In this document: positions 25,930 to 34,380 of the stretch, piece by piece
Position numbering within the stretch: the stretch's first letter is position 1
Layout of the letters: the number at the start of each line of letters is the position of its first letter
Assembly (NCBI RefSeq): GCF_001613265.1
Contig: NZ_BDCA01000016.1
Location: 1 to 64,000, forward strand
DNA: 64,000 bases
Reading direction: 5' to 3'
From: Nocardia vermiculata NBRC 100427
Lineage (GTDB): Bacteria > Actinomycetota > Actinomycetes > Mycobacteriales > Mycobacteriaceae
Translations under genes and position numbers: made by a program
Notes under the pieces: model-generated
The model's input: only the letters and a program-made list of their open reading frames with translations
Told to the model about the DNA's origin: nothing
Database searches by the model: none

Positions 25930-26889
25930 TCACCAAGGCTTGGGTAGTGGTGCTCCCGGTGCGACAGAGGCCCACTGACGGTTGGCGTAGGCCAGCTTGT
26001 CGGGATTGGCCTGACCGTGGATTGCGGCGATGCCGTCGGCCGTCGCCTGCAACACCACCATGCCGACCAGCCGATCCTCCGACACCAGCACCAGCGCGGG
26101 CATGCCGTTGGCAATGGTCGCGAACATGTCCGGCGTGCCCCCGAGCTTGTCCCACGAACTGTTCGAGGGCTTGATCGCCAGCCGCAGGAACCGCGCGACG
26201 CGTTCCGCACCGACAAGCGGCCGGTTCAGCGTCGTGATGAATGCGCCGCCGTCACCGATGATGGCCGCATCGTCGGTCAGCAGCGATACCAGAGTCTCGG
26301 TCTGCCCACTGACCGCTGCGGCCAGGAATTCCGCCACGATCCGCCGAGCAGCATCCTCGTCCACCTCGATACCCGCCCGTTCCCGCGCGAGATGCTGCTT
26401 GGCGCGACGGTAAACCTGCTGGCAGTTGGCCTCGGTGAGGTCGAGCAGATCGGCGATATCGCGATGCGAGTAGCCGAACGCCTCACGCAGCACGTACACC
26501 ACACGCTCCTTACCGGTGAGCCGTTCCATCAGCGTGAGCATCGCGAACGACACCGACTCCCGCTGCTCCACGGTCTCGGCCGGCCCCAGCATCGACCCAC
26601 CCGCCAGCACCGGCTCCGGCAGCCACTGCCCCACATAGGTCTCCCGCCGGGCGCGAGCCGAGGTCAGCTGGTTGAGGCACAGATTGGTGAGCACCTTCGT
26701 CAGCCACGCTTCCGGCGTCTCCACATACCCACGATCGGCGGCCTGCCAGCGCAGATACGTCTCCTGCACCGCATCCTCGGCATCACTGGCCGAACCCAGC
26801 AGCCGGTAGGCGATCGCCTCCAGCCGGGCCCTCGAGTCTTCGAACGGCTCGGCCTCCCGCGTGAGCAACATGCCGTTATCGTCGGCCAT
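25930..26889 (-). CDS. ECF41-group sigma factor with C-terminal SnoaL-like domain
   Basis: This 319-residue ECF sigma factor has regions sigma2 (residues 18-85, AIAYRLLGSASDAEDAVQET) and sigma4 (about 108-165, MERLTGKERVVYVLREAFGY). The ECF41 linker signature WLPEP is at 89-93. The C-terminal SnoaL-like domain ends with the ECF41 motif NPDKL at 295-299, which modulates activity in place of an anti-sigma factor. The next gene on the strand, a NAD(P)/FAD oxidoreductase, is the expected COE-type target. Confidence 0.92.
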   Translation of the reverse strand: MADDNGMLLTREAEPFEDSRARLEAIAYRLLGSASDAEDAVQETYLRWQAADRGYVETPEAWLTKVLTNLCLNQLTSARARRETYVGQWLPEPVLAGGSMLGPAETVEQRESVSFAMLTLMERLTGKERVVYVLREAFGYSHRDIADLLDLTEANCQQVYRRAKQHLARERAGIEVDEDAARRIVAEFLAAAVSGQTETLVSLLTDDAAIIGDGGAFITTLNRPLVGAERVARFLRLAIKPSNSSWDKLGGTPDMFATIANGMPALVLVSEDRLVGMVVLQATADGIAAIHGQANPDKLAYANRQWASVAPGAPLPKPW

Positions 26890-26966
26890 CCATGACGGGT
26901 GTGTCCATAGTCGGCCCGACGGCGCACGCGGATCTGCCGGAGCTCCCGGGGCGATGCTCGTGGTGG

Positions 26967-27377
26967 TCAGTCGGAGGCAGCTGCCTCACGTGCATCGAAT
27001 TGCTGTCGCGCCGAGGTGATCTCATCGGCGTTGCGGGTAGCCCATTCGCCCAACGTGTGCGTGATCCGACCGAGATCGATGCCCATATCGGTGAGGGAAT
27101 ATTCGACCCGGGGTGGGATGGTGGGGTAGACCACGCGGCGCACCAGGCCGTGACGTTCGAGGTCGCGCAGCGTGCGAGTGAGCATCTTCTGGGTGATGCC
27201 GTCCAGACGCCGCCGCAGATCGTTGAACCGAACCGGGCCCTCGCTTTCCCGCAGCGTGCCCAGTACCAGAATGACCCATTTGTCGGCGAGTACGGCGAGG
27301 GTGTCGCGGGCCGGGCAGCGCGTGAGGTAGCTCTCCACCAGGCTCGGCGAACCACTCGTGACCTGCGGAGTATCCAT
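26967..27377 (-). CDS. HxlR-family winged-helix regulator
   Basis: This 136-residue regulator has the HxlR pattern: Cys in TRCPARDTLAVLADKWVILV at about residue 20, then RFNDLRRRLDGITQKMLTRT, LRDLERHGLVRR and VEYSLTDMG. A Cys just before the first helix is the redox-sensing residue in quinone/electrophile-responsive HxlR proteins such as HypR and QorR. I chose ATG 27377 because the longer frame has no family sequence. It is divergent from a quinone oxidoreductase-like gene, the classic partner of such sensors. Confidence 0.85.
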   Translation of the reverse strand: MDTPQVTSGSPSLVESYLTRCPARDTLAVLADKWVILVLGTLRESEGPVRFNDLRRRLDGITQKMLTRTLRDLERHGLVRRVVYPTIPPRVEYSLTDMGIDLGRITHTLGEWATRNADEITSARQQFDAREAAASD

Positions 27378-27444
27378 GAGGTGCCTCGGTATCACGAAAG
27401 TGCCTACTGTTGTAGCGATACTAACCGGGCCGAAGATCGTCGCC

Positions 27445-28338
27445 ATGAAAGCGATCAGTCAACGAGTGCTCGGCGGTCCGGAAGTACTGGAGATCGTCGA
27501 AGTCGACACACCACAGCCGGGGCCGGGGGAGGTGCTGATGCGCGTCGCCGCCACCTCGGTGAATGCCGCAGATTGGAAGTTACGCGCGGGTGTGGTGGAT
27601 CGGCTAGGCCCACCTCCGTTCACGTTGGGGCTCGATGTGTCGGGAACTGTTGCGGCCGTCGGCCAGGGAACCACGGACTTCCGGCCCGGAGACGAGGTGT
27701 TCGGCATGGTGCGCAGCCGTTCCGGCGCCTATGCCGAATACGTTGTGGTGCCGGCCGATTCCTTGGCTGTGAAACCTGCATTCCTCGACCACGTGCATGC
27801 GGCGGCGCTCCCGACCGCGGGGCTGACGGCCTGGCAAGCGTTGCGCGAGCTGCAACCCGGGCAGCGGGTGCTCGTGCATGCGGCGGCCGGCGGCGTCGGA
27901 CACTTGGCGGTGCAGATCGCCAAAGCCCGCGGAGCGTTCGTGATCGGTACCGCCCGCAGCGCCAACCACGATTTTCTTCGCGAACTCGGCGCCGACGAGG
28001 TGATCGACTACACGACGACCGACTTCACCACGGCAGCAATCGAAATCGACGTCGTCCTGGACCTGGTGGGCGGCGAATACGGCCCTCGCTCTCTGACAAT
28101 TCTGCGGCCCGACGGCCGGCTCATCGATACCCAACGCGACGACCCATTGGACGACCCGCGTTTCTACCGGCACTTCGTCGCAGCCTCCGGAAGCGATCTG
28201 GCCGAGTTCACCGACCTCGTCGCACACGGAAAGCTACGCGCCGAGGTAGCGCAGGTCATGCCACTGGCAGATGCCGCCAGGGCGCACCAACTCAGCGAAT
28301 CCGGTCGAGTCCGCGGCAAGCTCGTGCTCACCCCGTGA
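27445..28338 (+). CDS. NADP-dependent quinone oxidoreductase-like MDR (zinc-free)
   Basis: This 297-residue protein is a medium-chain dehydrogenase/reductase of the quinone oxidoreductase group. The start MKAISQRVLGGPEVLEI is canonical, and the catalytic domain continues through LGLDVSGTVAAVGQG. The Rossmann motif HAAAGGVGHLAVQIAKARGA is near residue 155. No zinc-binding Cys cluster is seen, so it should be a quinone or enone reductase. It is divergent from the HxlR regulator across 67 bases that hold the paired words GTATC (27389) and GATAC (27417). Confidence 0.88.
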   Translation: MKAISQRVLGGPEVLEIVEVDTPQPGPGEVLMRVAATSVNAADWKLRAGVVDRLGPPPFTLGLDVSGTVAAVGQGTTDFRPGDEVFGMVRSRSGAYAEYVVVPADSLAVKPAFLDHVHAAALPTAGLTAWQALRELQPGQRVLVHAAAGGVGHLAVQIAKARGAFVIGTARSANHDFLRELGADEVIDYTTTDFTTAAIEIDVVLDLVGGEYGPRSLTILRPDGRLIDTQRDDPLDDPRFYRHFVAASGSDLAEFTDLVAHGKLRAEVAQVMPLADAARAHQLSESGRVRGKLVLTP

Positions 28339-28450
28339 GGTGCGACGCCTCGCCCGGCTCGTCGTTCTCGCGTACAAGGTCTGTCGTGGCCGTCACGGCT
28401 GAGGAACTCACAGACCACCGAAAACCAGCCCGCCGGTCGATAATCGAGAG

Positions 28451-29995
28451 GTGAGTGACATCAGCACACCGGAGGTAGCCTCGCGGGGCCGTTATCGCAG
28501 CGCCTGTGCCGAGATCTGGCCGCTGATAGCGCTTGCGGCAGCGATTTTCGGAGTGCTGATGGTGTGCTCGCATCGATACGGCTTCCATCGCGACGAGTTC
28601 TACATCCGGGAATCCGGGCGCCATCTGGCATGGGGATATCCGGATCACCCGCCGCTGAGTCCACTACTGGCGCGGATCGCCGACGAGATCGCACCGGATT
28701 CCCTGGTAGCACTGCGTATTCCGGCGATGTTGGCGGCTGCCGTCACGATCCTGTTGGTCGGTCTCATCGCCCGCGAATTCGGCGGTGACCGGCGCGCACA
28801 ATTGCTCGCCTCGGCAATCGCGGGAAGCTCCATCCTGGTCCTGGCCTCCGGCCATATCCTGTCCACCGCGACACTCGATGTCGCGTTCGCCACCGCACTG
28901 GTGTTCCTCGTCGCCCGCCTGATGCGAACCGGTGATCAGCGGCTATGGGCGGTCGCCGGGATCGTGCTCGGTCTCGGCCTGCTCAACCGGGTGTTCCTCG
29001 CCGTCTACGCCGCGATGATGCTCGCCGCGCTCATCTCCACCGGCCCGCGAGAAGTGCTGCGCGGCAAATGGTTGCCGATCGGGGTGGTGCTGGCCGTGGT
29101 GATCGCGGCACCGACGATCGTCTGGCAGGCCCGCAACGGGTGGCCGCAGTGGCAGATGGCAACCGAGATCAGTGCCGACAACAGCCGATGGGAACTGCTG
29201 GCCTTCCAGCTCGTCATCATCGGCCCGCTACTGCTGCCGGTGTGGCTGGCGGGCCTGTGGTGGCTGCTGAAACGCGATGTGCGCTGCTTCGGTGTCGCTT
29301 TTCTCGCCCTCCTGGGACTACTGCTGATCACCAGCGGTCAGCAGCATTATCTGGTCGCCGCCTACCCGCCGGTGCTGGCTGCGGCCGGTATCGCCGCCTC
29401 ACAATGGCTCGCCGGCAGCGCCCGTAGGTTCCGGGCGATCGCGTTGTCCACGGTGCTCGCCGTTTCCGCCGCGATCGCAGCGGTGTTCGCACTGCCGGTC
29501 CTGCCGGTATCGATGCTCGCCAACACCCCCGTGGTCGACGTGAACGGGGAGCTCGGTGAACAGATCGGCTGGCCGGAGATGGGGCGCACGGTCGCCGAGA
29601 TCGTCGATCGACTACCAGCTACCGAAACCGTTGTGGTGGCCGACAATTACGGCCAGGCCGGGGCGATAGCGCAGTTCGGCCCCGACTTCTCCACCCGGAC
29701 CATGCCCTTCCCGCCCGTCTACAGCGGCCATCAGGCCTACGCCTGGTGGGGCCCGCCTCCCGAGCGGTACACGACCGCTGTCGTCATGGGGACCGACGCA
29801 CCCTCGAGGGTGCCGGCCTGGGCCGAACAAGCCTGCGGCCGGCTCACCGAGGTCACTGCCGTGCACAACGACCACGGAATCGACAACCAGGAGAACGGCA
29901 CCCGAGTATTCCTCTGCCAGAACCTGACAGCCTCGTGGACGGACCTGTGGCCGACGATTCGCCGCATCGGCCCCGCCGATCTCCCGGAATCCTGA
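28451..29995 (+). CDS. GT39-like polyprenyl-phosphate glycosyltransferase, integral membrane
   Basis: This 514-residue protein has the ArnT/PMT (GT-C) architecture: an N-terminal helix, the first external loop with the catalytic acidic pair in FHRDEFYIRESGRHLAWGY, PDHPPLSPLLARI, about ten further helices, and a soluble C-terminal domain (from about residue 355). It would transfer a sugar from a polyprenyl phosphate donor to a lipid or protein outside the membrane. The start is GTG 28451. It stands alone between the oxidoreductase and an acetyltransferase. Confidence 0.85.
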   Translation: MSDISTPEVASRGRYRSACAEIWPLIALAAAIFGVLMVCSHRYGFHRDEFYIRESGRHLAWGYPDHPPLSPLLARIADEIAPDSLVALRIPAMLAAAVTILLVGLIAREFGGDRRAQLLASAIAGSSILVLASGHILSTATLDVAFATALVFLVARLMRTGDQRLWAVAGIVLGLGLLNRVFLAVYAAMMLAALISTGPREVLRGKWLPIGVVLAVVIAAPTIVWQARNGWPQWQMATEISADNSRWELLAFQLVIIGPLLLPVWLAGLWWLLKRDVRCFGVAFLALLGLLLITSGQQHYLVAAYPPVLAAAGIAASQWLAGSARRFRAIALSTVLAVSAAIAAVFALPVLPVSMLANTPVVDVNGELGEQIGWPEMGRTVAEIVDRLPATETVVVADNYGQAGAIAQFGPDFSTRTMPFPPVYSGHQAYAWWGPPPERYTTAVVMGTDAPSRVPAWAEQACGRLTEVTAVHNDHGIDNQENGTRVFLCQNLTASWTDLWPTIRRIGPADLPES

Positions 29996-30150
29996 CACCG
30001 GCACCGAAATCAGCGAGCGAAGGCACCTTGCGGCGACCGAACTCGCACATTCTGCGGGGGCTAGGGCATGGATCGAAAGTGCTGGTCTTCGGCGAGTCGC
30101 TACCTAAAATGGCGTGCGATCTTCGCGCAGTCGTGGTGGGATCAACCGTC

Positions 30151-30957
30151 GTGAATGATTTCGCCCCCGACGAAGCCGAATTGCAGGACAGGATGGAACG
30201 GAACCTGGCGGAACACGCCTGTCATCTGCACCGGAGTATGTCTGGCGCGACCGTCACAGAGGCTGGTGACCTCCTGGTCGCGGACAGCGGCCTGGACGAC
30301 GACACATTCAACATCGTTGCCGCGGCCCGCTTCACCGCCACCGACGTCACTGCCCGCATTACCGAGACCGCGGAGTTGCTTGCCGGTACCGGCCGTCCTT
30401 TCTCCTGGTGGGTGGGGCCCGCCTCGACACCGGCGGACCTCTCCGACCGCCTGACAGCGGCCGGTCTGCCGGTATCCGAACACGAGACGGCGATGTGGGC
30501 CGAACTGGACGACACCCCGTCACCTTCCGTCACCCCGGGACTGGACATCCGGATCGTGACCACACCCGAACAGCTCGCCCACTACGCCACAGTCCTCGCC
30601 GCGAACTGGAACCCGCCCTCCGAAACCGTCCGACGCTTCTTCACCCAGGCCGCTTCGCAAGCACTGGCGGCGACCTGCCCGGCCCGGTACCTGGTGGGCT
30701 ACGTGGAGGACCGCCCCGTCTGCTCCGCAGAAGTGTTCCACCACGCCGGAGTCGCCGGCATCTACAACATCTCCACCCTCACCGACCACCGCCGGCGCGG
30801 CTATGGCGGCGCCATCACGCTCGCGGCCCTGCGCACGGCCCGCGAGCGAGACCACCGCATCGCGGTCCTCCAGGCGTCGGCCGACGGCGAGCCCGTCTAC
30901 CGCCGCCTGGGCTTCCGCGCCTGCGGCCAGTTCGCCGAACATGCCGTCAACCCCTGA
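30151..30957 (+). CDS. GNAT family N-acetyltransferase
   Basis: This 268-residue protein has an N-terminal degenerate acetyltransferase-like half and a C-terminal canonical GNAT domain (from about residue 130). The domain includes CSAEVFHHAGVAGIYNISTL, the acetyl-CoA loop DHRRRGYGGAIT and EPVYRRLGFRACG. The start is uncertain: GTG 30151 has GGTGGGA upstream at 30135, while ATG 30109 is also in frame next to a TAAAAT -10-like element. The substrate is unknown. Confidence 0.82.
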   Translation: MNDFAPDEAELQDRMERNLAEHACHLHRSMSGATVTEAGDLLVADSGLDDDTFNIVAAARFTATDVTARITETAELLAGTGRPFSWWVGPASTPADLSDRLTAAGLPVSEHETAMWAELDDTPSPSVTPGLDIRIVTTPEQLAHYATVLAANWNPPSETVRRFFTQAASQALAATCPARYLVGYVEDRPVCSAEVFHHAGVAGIYNISTLTDHRRRGYGGAITLAALRTARERDHRIAVLQASADGEPVYRRLGFRACGQFAEHAVNP

Positions 30958-31016
30958 ACCGCCAAGCCTCCGGGCTGCCCGTCCACCATCCTTGAACGGA
31001 CCGCCACAACCACTCG

Positions 31017-31061
31017 TTGACGGCCGCTAAAAGAATGTCCGCGACATCGCACGGCCGTCAA
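31017..31061. terminator. possible bidirectional hairpin between convergent genes
   Basis: TTGACGGCCG (31017-31026) and CGGCCGTCAA (31052-31061) form a perfect 10-bp stem with a 25-base loop. It lies between the convergent GNAT gene and small secreted protein gene and is followed on the plus strand by CCCTTTTCG. The large loop lowers confidence. Confidence 0.45.
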
Positions 31062-31099
31062 ACCCTTTTCGTGTCTGCTACTCCTTCAGCAGAAATGGA

Positions 31100-31429
31100 T
31101 CAGGGCAGTACCTGTGGAACCACATCCGGGTTCGCAACGCCAACCAATGCGCCGATCAGCCCACCGAGAATCGGGCCCCCGGAACCGGTGGCGGACCCCA
31201 CGGCCGAGCCGATCCCCGCACCGAGTGCCGCACCATTGAGGACCGGATCCGAGTATTGGGCATCAGGATTGGTCGCAACATCTTCCGGCTGCAGCGGAAT
31301 CCCCTGCGAAACAGGAGCCACCTGCGCCGCAGGGCCAGCGGCCGCGGACGCCCCGCCTGCGAACACAGCCGCAGCAGTCAGCGGCAATGCGGCGACAACG
31401 AGAGTTTTGACGAGGGAATTGCGAAGCAT
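31100..31429 (-). CDS. small exported glycine-zipper protein, paralogue
   Basis: This 109-residue protein is a clear paralogue of the one at 4817-5158. It has the same opening (MLRNSLVK), a Sec signal, the central PLQPEDVATNPDAQYSDPVL and a Gly-rich GSGGPILGGLIGALVGV segment. The terminal NPDVVPQVLP is nearly identical in both. The mature part is short, hydrophobic and lacks Cys, consistent with membrane insertion or oligomerisation. No function is known to me. Confidence 0.78.
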   Translation of the reverse strand: MLRNSLVKTLVVAALPLTAAAVFAGGASAAAGPAAQVAPVSQGIPLQPEDVATNPDAQYSDPVLNGAALGAGIGSAVGSATGSGGPILGGLIGALVGVANPDVVPQVLP

Positions 31430-31518
31430 TACATACCTTCCGGTTTACCCGACCCAGAGCTCAGAACATTACCGCCGAATTCCGGATACCCCATTCATGG
31501 GAATGCGAAGCTGAGACG

Positions 31519-32031
31519 ATGCTCGATATTGCCCGCGCCCAGGCTTGCGACATCGATCGGATCATCGAACTTCGTCACAACGTCGAAGAGTGGCTCGCGA
31601 GCCGCCAGATCGTGCAGTGGACACCACGCGAGATCCCCGACTCTGTGTTTTGTGACCAGGTCGCGGCCGGCGAATACTACGTCGCTCGCCTCGAAGGATT
31701 GCCCGGAATTGTGGGCGCATGCCGGTTGCTCTGGGCTGATCGTGCACTGTGGCAGGACGAGGCTTTCGCTGGGTACGTTCATGGGCTGGTTGTTGATCGA
31801 GCGCACGCGGGCACAGGGATCGGCGGTGCACTACTCGACTGGGCGGGTCGTACTGCCCGCGCAGCGGGTGCCGATCGGTTGAGGTTGGATTGCGTCGATA
31901 CCAACACCGCATTGTGTGCGTACTACCGTGCTGCCGGATTCATTCAGGTTGGCCATCGCAGCATTGGCGCCTCTCGTGGCGTTGCGCTATTTCAGCGGAC
32001 ACTCACCGAGCCACTGATCTGCGATCGGTAA
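31519..32031 (+). CDS. GNAT family N-acetyltransferase
   Basis: This 170-residue single-domain acetyltransferase has strands 2-4 with GIVGACRLLWADRALW, the catalytic-side strand GYVHGLVVDRAHAGTGIGGA carrying the Q/RxxGxG/A loop, and LRLDCVDTNTALCAYYRAAG for the C-terminal lobe. The ATG has little ribosome-site sequence, so expression may be low. It is divergent from the secreted paralogue at 31100. The acceptor is unknown. Confidence 0.85.
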   Translation: MLDIARAQACDIDRIIELRHNVEEWLASRQIVQWTPREIPDSVFCDQVAAGEYYVARLEGLPGIVGACRLLWADRALWQDEAFAGYVHGLVVDRAHAGTGIGGALLDWAGRTARAAGADRLRLDCVDTNTALCAYYRAAGFIQVGHRSIGASRGVALFQRTLTEPLICDR

Positions 32032-32129
32032 GGAGAGAGACGCCAGGGAGTAGCTCTCGCTGAACCTGCGGTCCGTCAATCGAGAGCCGACCTGTTCCGC
32101 TGCAACGCAGTACTTTCGAACGCGCGGTC

Positions 32130-32497
32130 TTACTTCGCCGGCCTGCTTGGGACGGTGAGGCAGAAAGGGTGCCCCGACGGGTCGATCAGAACCCGCCAAC
32201 GGTCGGGTGCCGATTGGAATTCGGCTTTGCTTGCGCCGCAGTCGATTGCCGCTCTCTCGGCTATGTCGAGATCGTCGACGAAGAGATCGAGATGCATTTG
32301 CTTGGGGATCTGGTCGCCGGGGGTGTGTGGTTCGCCACGAGTTCGATCGTCAACATCACACCACCGCCCCGGAGAACGACCAGCTCGTCGGATTCGTACT
32401 GAACTTCGAATTCCAGCAACGCTCGATAGAACTGTCCGAGGTGGTGCGGGTCCCGGCTGTCGAGAGAAATAGCACCGAATCTGGCTATCGCGGTCAT
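32130..32497 (-). pseudogene. VOC (glyoxalase) family protein, frameshifted
   Basis: The N-terminal half (MTAIARFGAISLDSRDPHHL, then FYRALLEFEVQYESDELVVL) reads in one minus-strand frame to ELVANHTPP. The C-terminal half (QIPKQMHLDLFVDDLDIAER, then RVLIDPSGHPFCLTVPS) continues in another frame. The switch lies in a run of five C at about 32315-32325, so loss or gain of a base there would explain it. Joined, they give a normal-length VOC protein of about 122 residues. Phase variation or sequencing error in the homopolymer are alternatives to decay. Confidence 0.75.
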
Positions 32498-32597
32498 GAC
32501 GCCCCCGTACTCGTGGCCCCAATGGTACGCCGGGGCAGGTCCCACGTGGCCGGCTCTCGACTTCGAACAGTCGCACGTGCGATACTAGCGAAAGATT

Positions 32598-32612
32598 CGA
32601 AAGTCACTTTCG
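32598..32612. promoter_or_regulatory. palindromic operator of the toxin-antitoxin module
   Basis: CGAAAGTCACTTTCG is a perfect 7+1+7 palindrome 28 bases before the antitoxin ATG. It is flanked by two TTCGAA hexamers (32596-32601 and 32618-32623) and a further GCGAAAG at 32588. Antitoxins with an excisionase-type HTH commonly bind such sites to autoregulate. Confidence 0.65.
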
Positions 32613-32639
32613 GAAGTTTCGAATAGTGTGGAGGTGAAG

Positions 32640-33164
32640 ATGGCAACTGTGGTCGAAGAGCGGACTTTCGTGCCTGAACAGGAGCATGAGCAGGAGCTTT
32701 CGTCGCTGCTGGACTTCATGGCCAGGCACGTGACAGGACAGGAACGTCCGCTGCGATACGCGCTGGTCGGAGCCAGTGAAGCCGACCGGATCGAGTTGCC
32801 GCGCGAGGTACATGAGGCGTTGGTGCAAGTGGTGGCGGCGATGCAGGCGGGTAAGGCGGTGACGGTGGCGCCGCGCAGTATGACGCTGACTTCGCAGCAG
32901 GCTGCCGACCTGCTCGGCGTGAGCCGCCCGACAGTCATCAAGTTGATCGAACGGGGTGAATTGTCCGCCGAGCGGGTCGGTTCTCGCCATCGACTGAAGC
33001 TGGACGATGTCTTGTCCTATCAGGAGGCGCGCAAGATCCGCCAGTACGACGCCATCGCGGCGACCTCGGTCGATATCGACCCCGAAGAAGACCCGGCGGT
33101 GGTACGGGATCGGCTGAAGCGTGCGCGTCGCGAGATTGCGGCACGGCGGCGGCCGCGAACCTGA
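32640..33164 (+). CDS. antitoxin with excisionase-type HTH (partner of PIN toxin)
   Basis: This 174-residue protein has an N-terminal helical region, and the HTH_17/excisionase motif at about residues 80-125: LTSQQAADLLGVSRPTVIKL, then IERGELSAERVGSRHRLKL. A basic C-terminal tail follows (DRLKRARREIAARRR). This layout is standard for antitoxins encoded just before PIN-domain toxins in actinobacteria. ATG 32640 follows GGAGGTGAAG; a GTG 12 bases upstream is also in frame. The gene is intact while the toxin beside it is not, so it may now be a solitary repressor. Confidence 0.85.
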   Translation: MATVVEERTFVPEQEHEQELSSLLDFMARHVTGQERPLRYALVGASEADRIELPREVHEALVQVVAAMQAGKAVTVAPRSMTLTSQQAADLLGVSRPTVIKLIERGELSAERVGSRHRLKLDDVLSYQEARKIRQYDAIAATSVDIDPEEDPAVVRDRLKRARREIAARRRPRT

Positions 33165-33178
33165 AACATTCAGCCACC

Positions 33179-33499
33179 GTGTTCGCAGCCGTCCTCGATA
33201 CCTGTGTCCTCTACCCGAGTGTGCAACGCGACTTCCTGCTGTCGCTGGCGGGGGCGATCGTCACCGACAACGTGAAGGACTTCCCGACCGGTAAGGTTCC
33301 TGACCACATCCAGATCATCAGGCCCGCAGTATTTTCGGCGAACACCGTTTGCACTTCTCCGGAAGGTGCCTTGCGCGCGCTGCAGCAGATGAGCAAGCGT
33401 CGACGGAACCCACCACAGAGTGTGGACGATCTGCTGGAGATTCTCGAAAATCGTTATGGCATGGTGGAAACCGTCGACCTAATTGTCGCTGTGCGGTGA
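33179..33499 (+). pseudogene. PIN-domain toxin with an in-frame internal deletion
   Basis: The 106-residue frame starts with the PIN opening FAAVLDTCVLYPSVQRDFLL, including the first metal-binding Asp. It then jumps from SLA directly to GAIVTDNVKDFPTGKVP, the last conserved block. Complete relatives are about 190-200 residues and carry between these points the conserved Glu of a SEAILAEL-type helix and the DPDDEHV acidic motif. About 85-90 codons are missing without loss of frame. The active site should be dead. The remainder reads on to 33499, where a truncated kinase gene begins. Confidence 0.75.
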
Positions 33500-33519
33500 T
33501 CGATGGCGGCGGTGACGTG

Positions 33520-34380
33520 ATGTCCACGGTGAACCTGTTCGAGATGCCGCTGTTCTGCCAGTACGGCGTGGGCCTTATCGGCGGTCCGGGTTTCGGGGCC
33601 TGGCGCGAGCTCGCCGGGCACATCATGACGACCGACTGGATGCTCGCGGGCGAATACGAAGGGTTCCCGCTGATGTACCACTGGCGGGTGCTGCCGGACT
33701 CGACGCCGCTACCGGACGAGTTGGCGAATATCGATCGTGCCGTTGCCTATTGGGACGGTCGACCGCAGGTGCGGAACCGCATCGAAGCGCTCCGGGACTC
33801 TTCGGCGAGCATCGCGTTGTTCCTGGAGTACATCCCGCAGAACCTGCACGAGTGGTTGACCGCTCAGCTCGAGGTGGGCGGCGAGACAGCCGATCGGGCC
33901 TGCGTGATGGTGGACCAAGAGCTGGAGATCGGTACCGCGTTCATGAACAGCAGCGGGCTGCTGCATCTCGACGCGCACTTCGGGAACATTCTGACCGACG
34001 GTCGGCGCCTCTACTTCGGTGATTACGGCCTTGCGTTGTCCTCCGGGTTCGACCTTTCGTCCGAGGAGTCCGCGTTCTTCGACCGGAACCAGAGCTACGA
34101 CCGCGGCTACACTGCCACCTACTTCGTGAATTGGCTGATCACCGCACTGTATGGGCTCCGAGGTGAGGAGCGTGCCGCGATGGTTCGCGCCATCACCGAG
34201 GGGGAATCTCCGGTGGACATTCCGACGGAAGCCGCCGCGGTCCTTGCCAGGCACGCAACGGTCGCCGCGGTGATGTCCGCATTCATGCAGGCGTTCCAGC
34301 AGAAGAGCCGGAACACGCCTTATCCGGACCAGGAGATTCGCCGCTTGCTGAATGGTCGGGCCGTTCCAAGCGTCAGGTGA
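33520..34380 (+). CDS. kinase-like (phosphotransferase fold) protein, N-terminally truncated
   Basis: This 286-residue protein has the catalytic core of an actinobacterial protein-kinase-like family: GFGAWRELAGHIMTTDWML, FPLMYHWRVLP, LFLEYIPQNLHEWL, the catalytic loop LLHLDAHFGNIL with Asp and Asn, and YFGDYGLALS in place of DFG. Relatives have about 60-70 residues more at the N-terminus, with the nucleotide loop and Lys; here the frame begins at MSTVNLFEMP, which aligns inside that lobe. It lies just after the deleted PIN toxin, so one rearrangement may have damaged both. It may be inactive. Confidence 0.65.
   Translation: MSTVNLFEMPLFCQYGVGLIGGPGFGAWRELAGHIMTTDWMLAGEYEGFPLMYHWRVLPDSTPLPDELANIDRAVAYWDGRPQVRNRIEALRDSSASIALFLEYIPQNLHEWLTAQLEVGGETADRACVMVDQELEIGTAFMNSSGLLHLDAHFGNILTDGRRLYFGDYGLALSSGFDLSSEESAFFDRNQSYDRGYTATYFVNWLITALYGLRGEERAAMVRAITEGESPVDIPTEAAAVLARHATVAAVMSAFMQAFQQKSRNTPYPDQEIRRLLNGRAVPSVR

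Noticed and set aside
27389..27421. GTATC...GATAC considered as the HxlR operator.
   Set aside because: The arms are only five bases and 23 bases apart, too weak to list as a feature; mentioned in the oxidoreductase entry.
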